From Rhodocytophaga aerolata (GTDB taxonomy: Bacteria > Bacteroidota > Bacteroidia > Cytophagales > 172606-1): DNA of 64,000 bases. The notes under the pieces are model-generated. The model had not been told where the DNA came from and did not search any database. It saw only the letters and a list, made by a program, of their open reading frames with translations. Positions 1-12,799 of this stretch are shown here, piece by piece (within the stretch, counting starts at the first letter, position 1; every line of letters begins with the position of its first letter). The stretch spans positions 62,001-126,000 of the forward strand of contig NZ_JAUKPO010000002.1 of assembly GCF_030503435.1 (NCBI RefSeq), read 5' to 3'. Both the position numbers and the translations under genes were made by a program.

Positions 1-642
1 GTATTCCACAAACAGTTTCCAATTGTCTGGCAAGGCAGCATATACCTCTTGTAAACAGCCTAAGGTTCTTTCAAAAGCTTTGCGGAAGTTTAACTGACCA
101 GGAAACGAAGAGCCATCGGATAGCCATACCGTTAAAGATTCTGACCCTAACTCTATTCCATATTTGATTACTTCTATATTATGGTCTATGGCTTGTTTGC
201 GTACGGCTTTATCGGTATGCTGCATAGAGCCGAACTTATAACTATGCGCTTGCCCTGCCTGGTCTTGAAAGGTATTTGAGTTCATGGCATCGAAACGTAA
301 GCCATGCTGTGCAGCTAATGCTTTAATAGATGCGGCATTTTGAGGAATGTCCCAGGGAATGTGTAGAGAAATAGCTCCGCTTGAACCATTCAAGGCATGC
401 AGCAGCCCAACATCTTCAATTTTTTCTTCCAGGCTGCGGGGTTCGCCACCACCAGAAAAACGGCCAAACCGGGTACCTCCGGTTCCTAACGCCCAGCTGG
501 GGATAGCAATTTGAAAATCGATTAACTGCTGTAACAGTCCGTCTACGTTTTTTATTTCTGCCGCTACGGATTCAAATTTTTGCTGGTGACGCTGCAATTG
601 ATCTTCATTCAGGGATTGCAGTTTATATGGTTCTAGTTTCAT
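1..642 (-). CDS. rhaI: L-rhamnose isomerase, RhaI type (partial, 3' end outside window)
   Basis: The minus strand reads from an ATG at 640-642 to the window edge without a stop, giving 214 codons that begin MKLEPYKLQSLNEDQL. Segments such as IPSWALGTGGTRFGRF and ISLHIPWD are typical of the TIM-barrel isomerases that convert L-rhamnose to L-rhamnulose (Pseudomonas/Streptomyces-type RhaI). The catalytic metal-binding half lies off the window. It is 50 bp downstream of rhaT on the same strand, so uptake and first catabolic step are probably one transcript. The family is recognised from sequence; L-rhamnose specificity is supported by the neighbour. Confidence 0.85.
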   Translation of the reverse strand, partial: MKLEPYKLQSLNEDQLQRHQQKFESVAAEIKNVDGLLQQLIDFQIAIPSWALGTGGTRFGRFSGGGEPRSLEEKIEDVGLLHALNGSSGAISLHIPWDIPQNAASIKALAAQHGLRFDAMNSNTFQDQAGQAHSYKFGSMQHTDKAVRKQAIDHNIEVIKYGIELGSESLTVWLSDGSSFPGQLNFRKAFERTLGCLQEVYAALPDNWKLFVEY

Positions 643-692
643 AACGTAAAAAATACAAGAAATGAGTAAAAGAAAAATGATAAAAACAGGAG

Positions 693-1751
693 TTAGCTTT
701 CTAAAGAATTGCCATAACCGACGATAATCACCGAGGCTAAAATAACCAGCAAACCAATGATAAATAGGCTCAATACTTTTCTGGGTACACCTTTCCATTC
801 TTTCAAAAACAGCCCCCACATATTGGATATCAAAATAATAAAAGCCATATGTAAAATCCAGGAGGAGGCTCCGTTACCTAATTTGCTTTCACCCATCCCA
901 TAGAAGAAAAACTGCAGATACCAGGTAGTTCCGGCAAGGGCTGAAAACAGATAATTCGCTGTAAGAGGAGTTTTGTTGTCGGTATAATCGGTAAAGCTCC
1001 GGTTGCGAATATTCAAAATCAGGCACCAGATAAAGTTCGTCGTCAGTCCGCCCCAGAGCAATACAATATAAATTACATTATTCTGAAACAGAGGATTGTA
1101 GCCTTCTGCTACGGCCACGTCTGCCATGGGTTCGCCAGCCTCTATGCCATAGTTAAAACAGGCACTGAGTACACCCGAGATAATGGCAAAAGTTAAGCCT
1201 TTGGTGAGGTCAAACTCTTTAATGCTTTGCTGCTTTTGTTCCTCAGACAGACTTTTCTCTTTTTGGTTGCCGGCATACCCACAAATAGCAATACCTGCTA
1301 AGCAAACAACCACACCTAATAAGACTAACTGCCCTCCGGAACTATTAATCATATCAGAGAAGGTAACTTTCCCTGCTTGTGGCGCATAGTTGTAGTAGAT
1401 AGAAGGCAGCAGCGAACCAAGAGCGGCTGTAAGCCCAAGCAAAATAGAATTACCCAGCGACATGCCCAGATAGCGGATACCCAGGCCATAGGTTAACCCG
1501 CCAATACCCCACAGTACTCCCCAGAAGTAGGTCCAGGCTAAAGTAGATGCATCCGTTTGACTGATGATAGAAGCAAAGCCAGGAACTGTTAGATATGCGG
1601 CCAGGGGAGGCACAATAAGCCAGGAAAACAGCCCGCCTACAATCCAGTAACTTTCCCAAGACCACTCTTTTACCCGCTTATAGGGTACATAAAAACTACC
1701 GGAAGCAAAGCCGCCAATGAGATGAAAGATAATACCTGATATGACTTGCAC
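693..1751 (-). CDS. rhaT: L-rhamnose/proton symporter RhaT
   Basis: A 352-residue inner-membrane transporter with about ten hydrophobic segments, matching the RhaT family in length and layout (E. coli RhaT is 344 residues). It starts MQVISGIIFHLIGGFASGSFY and ends in a membrane segment, LSLFIIGLLVILASVIIVGY. The family imports L-rhamnose with a proton. It sits just upstream of rhaI and downstream of the rhamnosidase genes on the same strand, so it should take up rhamnose released outside the inner membrane. Confident family call. Confidence 0.93.
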   Translation of the reverse strand: MQVISGIIFHLIGGFASGSFYVPYKRVKEWSWESYWIVGGLFSWLIVPPLAAYLTVPGFASIISQTDASTLAWTYFWGVLWGIGGLTYGLGIRYLGMSLGNSILLGLTAALGSLLPSIYYNYAPQAGKVTFSDMINSSGGQLVLLGVVVCLAGIAICGYAGNQKEKSLSEEQKQQSIKEFDLTKGLTFAIISGVLSACFNYGIEAGEPMADVAVAEGYNPLFQNNVIYIVLLWGGLTTNFIWCLILNIRNRSFTDYTDNKTPLTANYLFSALAGTTWYLQFFFYGMGESKLGNGASSWILHMAFIILISNMWGLFLKEWKGVPRKVLSLFIIGLLVILASVIIVGYGNSLES

Positions 1752-1846
1752 TTGATACTTGAAAGTTTAAGATGGATAAATCATTTTATGTTATATACTA
1801 TTAGTTACTCACCTGGTGGATGATCTTTTTCTCCCTACCGGTATTC

Positions 1847-2389
1847 CTATTGAGCCGCCACACTCTCAGCAATTGATTTCTGTATAGCTGTCAGCAGCAC
1901 TACCAGACCCATAAGACCGGACTCTAACAGAGGAGAGGCTTTGTTGTAATGTTGCCAGGTAGTAAAGGTTACTCTGCCCCCTGTAGGCTTGGGTTTACCC
2001 TGCTTATACCAGTCTGGCAGCTGTTCAATAGCCCCATTCGATAAGCTGGCAAATCCACTGGCACCTCCTCCAGGGGTATATTTATTTTCTGGTGGCAGTT
2101 GCTCATCGCCAATCAGGCGGTTGGGCCATAAATTGGTCACTTGAATTTCCACCTCATTTGTTCCTGCTTTTATGGCTTCCAGATCCAGTGTAATGCCTTC
2201 TTTGCTGACATTGCCGTTCATCCAGTGGTACCAGCACTGGGCAAAAGCCGATACTGGTGGATTTAAAAATTCCTCTTCTATTGCCTTATCAGATACTTCT
2301 TGAGCAAACCGTTGAACTACTCCATAGGGTGTAATGAGGGCTAGCAGACCAGCGGCGGAAGTGTTTTTTACAAACGTGTGTCTTTTCAT
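1847..2389 (-). pseudogene. Internally deleted GH106 alpha-L-rhamnosidase remnant
   Basis: This 180-codon frame joins the two ends of a GH106 enzyme. Residues 1-73 match the N-terminus (signal-like start, then YHWMNGNVSKEGITLDLEA, compare WWHWMNGNITKEGIQKDLEW in the gene at 3669-7031). Residues 74-180 match the extreme C-terminus (EVEIQVTNLWPNRLIGDEQ, compare AIEIKVTNLWVNRLIGDAQ). About 900 residues, including the catalytic barrel, are missing and the fusion stayed in frame at about position 2170. It cannot be a working rhamnosidase; it may be a dead gene or a small secreted sandwich domain. It lies between rhaT and an esterase gene. Confidence 0.85.
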
Positions 2390-2709
2390 AGTTCTAATTC
2401 ACAAACCTTACTTAGTAACAGGCTACTGGTGCATGTCCAATATCATCGGTAGAAGTAACCCTGGTAGGTTTTGAAAACCTACCAGGGTTGAGCATAAGGT
2501 ATAGTATAAAATGTATGTTAGTAAAGTACCAGTGTAATTCCATCTATAAATATTGGTAATAAAAAATGGCTTACCTTCCTGTACTCTCCTTGTCTGCTTT
2601 AGAATTTTGCCTCATTGTCTACTAATCACCATAAAGAAAACTTGACGGACAGATCAGGTATTTACAAGGCGTTTAAAATAACTGGCAGCTTTGCCCAAAA
2701 TGCCCTTAT
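2390..2709. other. Intergenic stretch without a gene
   Basis: No plausible gene was seen. The stretch holds one perfect palindrome, listed separately. The short plus-strand frames here overlap the 3' end of the esterase gene and look like shadows. Confidence 0.6.
2457..2489. repeat. Perfect 16-bp inverted repeat with 1-nt centre
   Basis: The arms AACCCTGGTAGGTTTT (2457-2472) and AAAACCTACCAGGGTT (2474-2489) are exact reverse complements around a single G. It lies between two minus-strand genes without a following T-run of its own. Short palindromes of this style look like the interspersed REP-like repeats common in Bacteroidota genomes. A terminator role for the upstream esterase gene is also possible. 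Confidence 0.8.
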
Positions 2710-3585
2710 TTATTTCTTTACATACCCTTGCATCTCCAGCCAATTTCCAAACCGTTCTACCCAGGTGTCTACCGGCAGGTTTTGCTTCCGCATGCCAAAG
2801 CCATGTTTTCCTTTCTCGTACATATGCAGCTCGGCAGGCTGTTGAGCCTCAAGCCACTTGGAATAAATATGGATACTGTGCGGAGCTAAGCCAAGATCAT
2901 CGTCGCTGGCTGCGGCAATAAATATAGGCGTCTTTACGGATGGAACGGCAGAGCCAACAATGGCATTTTCGTAGGCATAAATGGGAGCAACAAAATTCGG
3001 GCGGCTCTCATCGGTAGCACTGTACACGACAGACATGGTTACGGTACCGCCGGCAGAAAAACCCATAAAGCCAATTTTATTCGGGTCAATCTTGTATGTG
3101 GCTGCATTCTGGCGGACATATTTTACAGCGGTTAACCCATCCTGTAAAGCAAGCTGCACCACCGGCGCATTAATGGAATCAAGTTTTTTAAAGTTTCTGG
3201 AAGCCATTAACGACTGCAGGCTGTTTTCAGGACGGGCAGGATCACTACGGACCAGGCGGTATTTCAATACGAAGGCTGTAATGCCTTTTTCATTCAACCA
3301 TTTAGCCACCGCATTTCCTTCATGCTCGATAGCCAGAATATGAAAAGCACCACCTGGCGCAACAATAATAGCCGTCCCATTCGGATTGGAGGGTACATAC
3401 GCCGTAAGCGTAGGTTTGGATACTTCAACAACCATGGAACCACCATTGGGAGAGTTGATCACTTTTTCATCCCAGGTCCATTTTTCTGAACCAGGAGCCG
3501 CGCCTTTATAAAGGGGTATCACTTGTTGTGCCCAGGCATAGGAGCTGATCAGCCATACTACACCAAAAAGGATACTATTTTTCAT
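2710..3585 (-). CDS. Secreted alpha/beta hydrolase (acetyl-esterase-like)
   Basis: A 291-residue protein with a signal peptide (MKNSILFGVVWLISSYAWAQ). The nucleophile elbow GFSAGG is at 175-180 with Ser177, the oxyanion segment APGGAFH near 76-82, a likely catalytic Asp in AAASDDDLG and the His in EKGKHGFG near the C-terminus. This set fits BD-FAE/Aes-like carbohydrate esterases that remove acetyl or aroyl groups. It lies 83 bp downstream of the GH106 gene on the same strand, so it probably trims ester decorations from the rhamnoside substrate. The exact ester is unknown. Confidence 0.8.
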   Translation of the reverse strand: MKNSILFGVVWLISSYAWAQQVIPLYKGAAPGSEKWTWDEKVINSPNGGSMVVEVSKPTLTAYVPSNPNGTAIIVAPGGAFHILAIEHEGNAVAKWLNEKGITAFVLKYRLVRSDPARPENSLQSLMASRNFKKLDSINAPVVQLALQDGLTAVKYVRQNAATYKIDPNKIGFMGFSAGGTVTMSVVYSATDESRPNFVAPIYAYENAIVGSAVPSVKTPIFIAAASDDDLGLAPHSIHIYSKWLEAQQPAELHMYEKGKHGFGMRKQNLPVDTWVERFGNWLEMQGYVKK

Positions 3586-3668
3586 ATGCTTTCCTTTCGT
3601 TACCTGTTTCTTTTAAGGTATATGCAGCCCTGAAATTATTGCCTGCATATACTTACTGTGCTGTTCTT

Positions 3669-7031
<3,363 letters not shown>

Positions 7032-7146
7032 TTTACTTGTGGTTAAATGGTGTTATTTATCACTAGGCACTCATAAAGTCAATCTGTAGTCTTACCAATC
7101 ATAGGAGGAATAACGCACGTCAGACAGTAATAGGTAGCCACTATAC

Positions 7147-7371
7147 TTAGGGTTTTGATGCAACTTTTTCAGCTAACTTTCTTGCCTTTGGAATAATGAT
7201 AAATGCGGCTACATACGCTACTGGCATCATAACTGCCCATGCATTCACAAATTTATCAAACCACCCTTCCTCAAACCCATAGTTACGCAGGACACCAACA
7301 AAGGCCATAATTAACGTCATGGGTACGACAACAAATAAGGTATTGATATATTTAAAATACTTTCTTCTCAT
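7147..7371 (-). CDS. DUF2798 small membrane protein
   Basis: A 74-residue protein with two hydrophobic segments (TLFVVVPMTLIMAFVGVL and VMMPVAYVAAFIII) and a basic tail, the pattern of DUF2798 proteins. The function of the family is unknown. It lies between the GH106 gene and the second hydrolase on the same strand with gaps of 115 and 75 bp, so it may simply be carried in the same transcript. Confidence 0.7.
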   Translation of the reverse strand: MRRKYFKYINTLFVVVPMTLIMAFVGVLRNYGFEEGWFDKFVNAWAVMMPVAYVAAFIIIPKARKLAEKVASKP

Positions 7372-7446
7372 GTTTGTGCCTTGCCCAACAACTTATACAA
7401 GAACGGTATATCTTTCTGAGTAAACTTCCTTCCCTTTTGCTGGTAA

Positions 7447-8271
7447 TCACCTTTTTAAATGTTTATCCAGGAAAGCATACACTTTATGCAGATTCTCCGG
7501 ATCATCGAATAGAGAGCCGCCATGGCCTGCTCCTTCGAGCAACGCAACCTGTACCTTCTCTTTCCCTATAACCTTATATAATGCATCAGCCAATACAACC
7601 GATTGTAGATAAGGAATTAAGGGATCTTTTGTGCCATGCTGAATAAAAAATGGCGGGCAATCCGCTGAAATATACGTTTGCGGATCAATGAGCTTTACTT
7701 CCTCTGCCGCTTGGGTAATGGGTTTGCCAATAATTGCCGACTCAGGAGAATCCGGTGTGTTGTGCAACATTCCCTCTACTCCCAGCATGTGAAACTGATC
7801 GTCCATCGTTAAAAAGTTGATGGGGCCAAACCAGTCTACCACAGCCTGCACCCGGCTCGATTCCTCAGGGTTGCCTAACGACAGGTCTTCCAGCTCGGCT
7901 ACATCGCCTGATGTTCCTAGGAGCGCAGCTAGATGCCCCCCGGCAGAGGGCCCCCAAACTGCAATTTTATTTTTGTCAATGTTATACGTCTGTGCATGAG
8001 CACGAACCCACCGGATAGCAGCTTTTACATCATGCACCATCTTTGGCGATTTAGCTTCGCCACTCAGCCGGTAGTTGATAGAAACCACAGCATATCCCCT
8101 GTTTACTCCTTCAAATACTGAACTAAGCTGTACATCTCCTTTATCACCAGTACGAAAAGCGCCCCCATGGATGGCGACAATAACCGGAAAAGGACCCTTA
8201 CCTGTAGCAGGTAAGCGAATATCCAGTTTTTGTGCAGCTGATACACTGGCGTAGGCAAGGTCGTTCCACAT
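7447..8271 (-). CDS. Cytosolic alpha/beta hydrolase (BD-FAE/Aes-like esterase)
   Basis: A 274-residue hydrolase with the oxyanion motif HGGAF (35-39), nucleophile elbow GPSAGG (107-112, Ser109), a Asp in GTKDPLIPY and a terminal GAGHGG His. This is the hormone-sensitive-lipase-like layout of small carbohydrate or aryl esterases. Unlike the hydrolase at 2710-3585 it starts MWNDLAYASVSAAQ without a signal peptide, so it is probably intracellular. It lies 54 bp downstream of the quercetinase gene. Quercetinase products are depsides (phenolic esters), so an esterase beside it could split the product; that is inference. Confidence 0.78.
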   Translation of the reverse strand: MWNDLAYASVSAAQKLDIRLPATGKGPFPVIVAIHGGAFRTGDKGDVQLSSVFEGVNRGYAVVSINYRLSGEAKSPKMVHDVKAAIRWVRAHAQTYNIDKNKIAVWGPSAGGHLAALLGTSGDVAELEDLSLGNPEESSRVQAVVDWFGPINFLTMDDQFHMLGVEGMLHNTPDSPESAIIGKPITQAAEEVKLIDPQTYISADCPPFFIQHGTKDPLIPYLQSVVLADALYKVIGKEKVQVALLEGAGHGGSLFDDPENLHKVYAFLDKHLKR

Positions 8272-8325
8272 ACTTTTTGTTTCTGTATAAAGGGAGATAT
8301 AGGTATTTACTGTTTCACGGTAGCC

Positions 8326-9498
8326 TTAGTGCGGAACCCCAGGTGGAATTGGAGGCCTTTCTACAAGTACCAGGTCCAGTTGCATAACCCGTTTAAAATT
8401 AGGACCCGGGCCAGGTACTTGTGGATACACATGGTCTGCATAAGGCGTTGCCGAACGGAAAAAATCTTCAAAAATGCCTGGTGTCAGCAAACCCACAAAA
8501 CGGGTGTACGGACTTTTCAGCTGGTAAGCATGGATTACACCTGCCGGAATGGCTACAAAATCTCCGGGAGTAACTTCTAATAATGATTGATTTGCCCACA
8601 TCCGCATTTGCCCATCCACACAGAAGAACGACTCTGAATGTTGCTGGTGAAAATGTTTCAGGATCATCTCTCCTGCCGGGCCTTCCGTTCCTACAAATAA
8701 TAACTTGCCATCAGAAGTTGTATTGTCACTCAATATAGTAAACAACTGGTCGCCAATAATGTACCGGTCTCCTTCCCCAGCTGCCAGTACATAGGGTACA
8801 ACCGCTTTTGGCAATTCTGTGTTGGTTACCCGCTGGGCCTGGCCGGTAAGCGGTTCCTGACCAAAAACAATATCAGCCACTTGTTGAGCAGGAACGAAAT
8901 TTTGATCAGCTAACGGGGATATGGCATCCGAAGGCTGCACATACCCGGTATAGGGTTGGCCAAGGGTACGGTATAAATCACTCATACGATGGCCATTAGT
9001 GATAGATAGCACCTGGGTACGGTGCGTAGCCATCCGGAAAGCATGCGTTGTCTTGGGAGGAATGCTGACAAAATCACCTTTGATGCAGCGGTAAACAGTA
9101 TTGTTCATCCATACTTCTACTTCTCCTTCCAGAACAAACAGCACTTCATGCGTTACCTGATGAACATGGGATGGAAAGAAAGCGCCTTTGCCACCGGTTA
9201 TAACCACCCACTCATACAGATCACCTGTATCGCAACCCCGGGCAAGCATGTTTACTACTAGTCCACCAGCCAGGTACCGTTCTCCTTGTCCGCTACGAAT
9301 GAAATAAGGCAGCTTCTGCCCGGGTAATTTATCTGTTGGCTCAACTGCTTGCATAGCCCCAACGCCACCCGGCATCTCTGCTCCTTTTTCAAGAATAGCT
9401 GCATGATGTTCTGCCCAGGTAAAATGGCTAGCGGATGTGTTTTCTGAAACCGCATTGCCGCCGGTGATGCCTGGGTTAAGTGGTTTTGTAGTTTCCAT
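8326..9498 (-). CDS. Quercetin 2,3-dioxygenase-like bicupin
   Basis: A 390-residue protein made of two cupin domains. Domain 1 has HVHQVTHEVLFVLEGEVEVW and THAFRM; domain 2 has HFHQQHSESFFCVDGQMRMW and IHAYQL, giving the His/His/Glu/His metal ligands twice. Many segments recall Bacillus subtilis QdoI (RSGQGERYL, GEGDRYIIGDQL, GTEGPAGEMILKHFH, PGIFEDFFR). That enzyme opens the flavonol C ring with O2 and releases CO. An N-terminal extension of about 50 residues precedes the match. It is the first gene of the minus-strand rhamnoside cluster. The family call is strong; the flavonol substrate rests on family and context. Confidence 0.87.
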   Translation of the reverse strand: METTKPLNPGITGGNAVSENTSASHFTWAEHHAAILEKGAEMPGGVGAMQAVEPTDKLPGQKLPYFIRSGQGERYLAGGLVVNMLARGCDTGDLYEWVVITGGKGAFFPSHVHQVTHEVLFVLEGEVEVWMNNTVYRCIKGDFVSIPPKTTHAFRMATHRTQVLSITNGHRMSDLYRTLGQPYTGYVQPSDAISPLADQNFVPAQQVADIVFGQEPLTGQAQRVTNTELPKAVVPYVLAAGEGDRYIIGDQLFTILSDNTTSDGKLLFVGTEGPAGEMILKHFHQQHSESFFCVDGQMRMWANQSLLEVTPGDFVAIPAGVIHAYQLKSPYTRFVGLLTPGIFEDFFRSATPYADHVYPQVPGPGPNFKRVMQLDLVLVERPPIPPGVPH

Positions 9499-9973
9499 GG
9501 CCCTTCATTTTACATATTTCCAACCTCTGTTTCTGCTGATTTAACTAGCCTACTCATTTTAGTTAAAGATAGCAAACTAAATCATTGAGTTTATGTAGAG
9601 TAGATCAAATTTATTGTATTATTTTTTGTTAAACTTTATCTTTATTGAGATTTGTTTTGCACTTTTTGATATGGCTATTTCTACCTATGTTGCTAAACAA
9701 TGTATGAAAAGGTATGGATAAATTGAGTGTACTGGTTTTATATAACTAAGATGATTTTTAGTTTAAGCACTGTATCTCTAGGTAGAGGTAAATGGAATAG
9801 ATACATGCGTTGTAGAGTATCCTCCACATCACATAGGTAGATGAATCCAATTGCGCGGAAGGCAGATGTGCAATTCAATAGTACAGAAGTCATTAACCTG
9901 CCGGATAACAGGTAGATAAATAGGTTAGTCAGGCATAATGAAGGTAAAGTAGAATTATTTCCTAGAAGTTGAT
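9499..9973. other. Intergenic stretch without a gene
   Basis: AT-rich spacer of 475 bp between the bicupin and the antiporter. No gene or RNA was recognised. The part next to 9499 should hold the promoter of the minus-strand rhamnoside cluster. Confidence 0.5.
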
Positions 9974-11638
9974 TTACAACAGTAGTTTTTCCCGGAGTTT
10001 ATATTCCTCCAGGTCGAGTAAGGATAAGTACTTGCGGATCAATTCTTCATCAAAATCAGCATTATGGTTCATTTTATTCAATAACCTGCGTTGCTGCTCT
10101 AATAACTCCAGATACATACGCCCAAATTTTTTTTGCTCATTTTCACTTGTGTGGTCTAGCTCTTCCAATTCCCGTTGGAAAAGATGTAAATCAATCTGAA
10201 GTTTAGAAAATAAATTGTTTATATATTCATTTTGCAGCCGCTGCTCACCGTATTTTTCTTCTAATACTTGAATAGAGAACTGAGCTAATTTCTTTTGAAT
10301 AATTAATTCCTGCTGATGTTCTGGGATAGCGGTTCTGTTCTCAGGTTTTACTTTCCGGATCAGCCAGGGAAGGGTTAATCCTTGAAAAACTAAAGTAACC
10401 AGAATAACAATAAAAGTAATGAAGAGAATCAGGTTGCGGTAAGGAAAAGCCTCTCCTTCCCCGATTAATAAAGGTATGGAAAGAGCGGCTGCCAGAGATA
10501 CCACCCCACGCATACCTGCCCATCCCATCACGAGTGGCGCCCTCCATCCTGGATTAGCTTCGGCTACTGTAATAAACCGGCTCATAAACCGAGTAAAAAG
10601 GGAAGCTCCCAAGGTGCAAAACAGCCTGGTAAGAATCAATACCAGAGAAATAACTAATCCATAACCTATGGCCGTATATACGCTACTATCTCCCAGTTGC
10701 TGCACAATGGAAGGGAGTTGAAGCCCAATAAGCAAAAATACCAATCCGTTGAGTAGAAAGACCAGGCTGTTCCACACAGTTACGCCTTGAATCCGGCTCT
10801 GGTAGGTTAATATCTGCTGGCGCTTACCGGATAAGAAAAGTCCGCCACTTACAACCGCCAGCACACCTGAAAAATGGAAGTGCTCCGCGCAGTAATACAT
10901 GCAATAAGGCGTAATCAGCGTTAAAACAATGGCTATACCGGTTGTGGTGGGCAGCCAGCGATGAATGCCATAAAAAATAGCTCCAACAAGTAAACCGATT
11001 ACTATTCCCATAAAAACGACGACAAAAAAACTGGTAGCTGCCTCTTGAAAATGAAACTGGCCGCTAATTACAGCCAACAAAGCAAACCGGAATACAATCA
11101 GAGAAGAAGCATCATTAAGCAGGCTCTCCCCCTCCACAATGCTGACTAAAGATTTAGGCACGCTTACTCCCCGCATAATGGTGGTGGCAGAAATAGCATC
11201 TGGCGGTGAGATAATCCCCCCTAATAGAAATCCTAAGGCTAAGGTAAAACCAGGGATAAGGGCATTGGATACCAGGGCGATAATACAGGAAGTGATAATA
11301 ACAATGGGAAATGCAAAGCTGGTGATCACCCGCCTCCATCTCCAGAATTCTTTCCAGGAAGTTTGCCAGGCAGCTTCGTAGAGAAGCGGCGGAAGAAAAA
11401 TAAAGAAAACTAATTCCGGGTCAATGGTTACATGGGAAAAGATAGAAGTAAAGCTGAGTACTAATCCCCCCAGCACCAGTACAATGGGGTACGCCAGCCG
11501 AAGCTTATTGGCAATCATGACCAGTGCCAGAATAAGTATGATCAGAAAAACGTATTCGATAAAAAGGCCTTGCATGTATAAAGTGGTTCTTGTAACAAAA
11601 GAAGGAAAGCCCTGGTATGGGCTTTCAACTGATTCCAA
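9974..11638 (-). CDS. CPA1-family Na+/H+ antiporter (NhaP-like)
   Basis: A 554-residue inner-membrane protein with about twelve hydrophobic segments and a charged C-terminal tail of about 130 residues rich in Glu, Gln and Leu. Family motifs include LLGGIISPPDAISATTI, VEGESLLNDASSLIVFR and GWAGMRGVVSLAAALSIP. It should exchange sodium or potassium for protons. The start used lies in a stretch (MESVESPYQGFPSFV) ahead of the likely true start MQGLFIEYVFLIILI about 22 codons later (near 11572), which would put the first membrane segment at the N-terminus. Confidence 0.88.
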   Translation of the reverse strand: MESVESPYQGFPSFVTRTTLYMQGLFIEYVFLIILILALVMIANKLRLAYPIVLVLGGLVLSFTSIFSHVTIDPELVFFIFLPPLLYEAAWQTSWKEFWRWRRVITSFAFPIVIITSCIIALVSNALIPGFTLALGFLLGGIISPPDAISATTIMRGVSVPKSLVSIVEGESLLNDASSLIVFRFALLAVISGQFHFQEAATSFFVVVFMGIVIGLLVGAIFYGIHRWLPTTTGIAIVLTLITPYCMYYCAEHFHFSGVLAVVSGGLFLSGKRQQILTYQSRIQGVTVWNSLVFLLNGLVFLLIGLQLPSIVQQLGDSSVYTAIGYGLVISLVLILTRLFCTLGASLFTRFMSRFITVAEANPGWRAPLVMGWAGMRGVVSLAAALSIPLLIGEGEAFPYRNLILFITFIVILVTLVFQGLTLPWLIRKVKPENRTAIPEHQQELIIQKKLAQFSIQVLEEKYGEQRLQNEYINNLFSKLQIDLHLFQRELEELDHTSENEQKKFGRMYLELLEQQRRLLNKMNHNADFDEELIRKYLSLLDLEEYKLREKLLL

Positions 11639-11700
11639 AATATATAAAAATTTCCTGCGCTTTTTATATCCTTAAAATCTATCTTTTCTACAGGGAGTAG

Positions 11701-12615
11701 CTATGAGTTGGGTTGTTGAAATCCAAATTTACTGGCAAACGCTTTCTGGTAATCCAACGGACTTTTGCCGGTAATAGCTTTGAAATTTTTATGAAAACAA
11801 GTGAAGTTATTGAACCCGCTCTCGTAACAAAGTTGCTTTACACTCAGGTGTCCATCCAATACTAATTTACAGGCATACCCAATTCTAATCTCTGTTAAAA
11901 ACTGTGAAAACGGTTTGCCTGCCCGTGACTTAAAATACCGGCAGAAGGAACCAGGAACCAGCCCAGCTACTGAAGCAATCTGCTCTAAAGTAATTTTTTG
12001 CTGGAAATGTTTTAAGGTATATTCATAAATAGCATTAATCCGCTCATTTTCTGCCAGAGAGAACTTACTTTGAAAACCGATGGAAGAAAGCACTTGTACG
12101 TCCGGCGAATGAGCCATGGCAAGCAAGCACTCCATCAGGTAAATGATCCGGTACGGACCTTCGGCGTGAGGAATTTTTTCAAAGCTATCCACTACCTGAG
12201 GGTTTGCCTGGCTGGAGAGAAGAATTCCTCTTTTTGCTTTTTCCAACAATGTTTTCAGAGGTTTATTTTCGGGCAAATTAATAAAACGATCACCCCAGAA
12301 AGTTTCCGTGAAATGAATCACCGTTGAATAAGGTGTTTTTGGTGCATCATCCTGAAAATAGCTATCATCGTAATGCCAGTAATGAGGCAGGTTCGAGCCG
12401 ATGAGCACAATATCTCCTGCACCAAACCGCTTAATATGATCGCCCACAAACTGAGTGCCGCCGCCCTTATGAAACTGAATTAGTTCTACTTCCGGATGAT
12501 AGTGCCAGCGGTTATTAATATTAGGCAACCTATCCTGCCGGACACTAAAGGAATAGACAGGACCAGTATGAACTTTTAACAGCTGCGGTTTCATAGCATG
12601 CGATAGATATACCAT
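11701..12615 (-). CDS. AraC-family regulator with N-terminal cupin
   Basis: A 304-residue regulator. The N-terminal half is a cupin sensor (NNRWHYHPEVELIQFHKGGG, GDIVLIGSNLPHYWHY). The C-terminal 100 residues carry the two helix-turn-helices of AraC proteins (ITLEQIASVAGLVPGSFCRY and the signature FHKNFKAITGKSPLDYQKAF). The start may be Met8 (MKPQLLKV). It is divergent from the dehydrogenase gene at 12800, with a 184-bp shared upstream region, so it is the natural candidate regulator of the plus-strand GH95 cluster. The inducer is unknown. Confidence 0.88.
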   Translation of the reverse strand: MVYLSHAMKPQLLKVHTGPVYSFSVRQDRLPNINNRWHYHPEVELIQFHKGGGTQFVGDHIKRFGAGDIVLIGSNLPHYWHYDDSYFQDDAPKTPYSTVIHFTETFWGDRFINLPENKPLKTLLEKAKRGILLSSQANPQVVDSFEKIPHAEGPYRIIYLMECLLAMAHSPDVQVLSSIGFQSKFSLAENERINAIYEYTLKHFQQKITLEQIASVAGLVPGSFCRYFKSRAGKPFSQFLTEIRIGYACKLVLDGHLSVKQLCYESGFNNFTCFHKNFKAITGKSPLDYQKAFASKFGFQQPNS

Positions 12616-12799
12616 AAATATAGCTATTGACCAGACATTTATGTTAATATAACTGAATACCTGGATAAGTTTTCATCCAATCTTTCTATATAAATACTAT
12701 TTCTTTGTATTATTCAACTTGTTATAAAAGCGTTACCTATCAATACACGCATAGTATGACAGTAACCAGTTATATAGGAACAAATAGTAATTTTCAATC

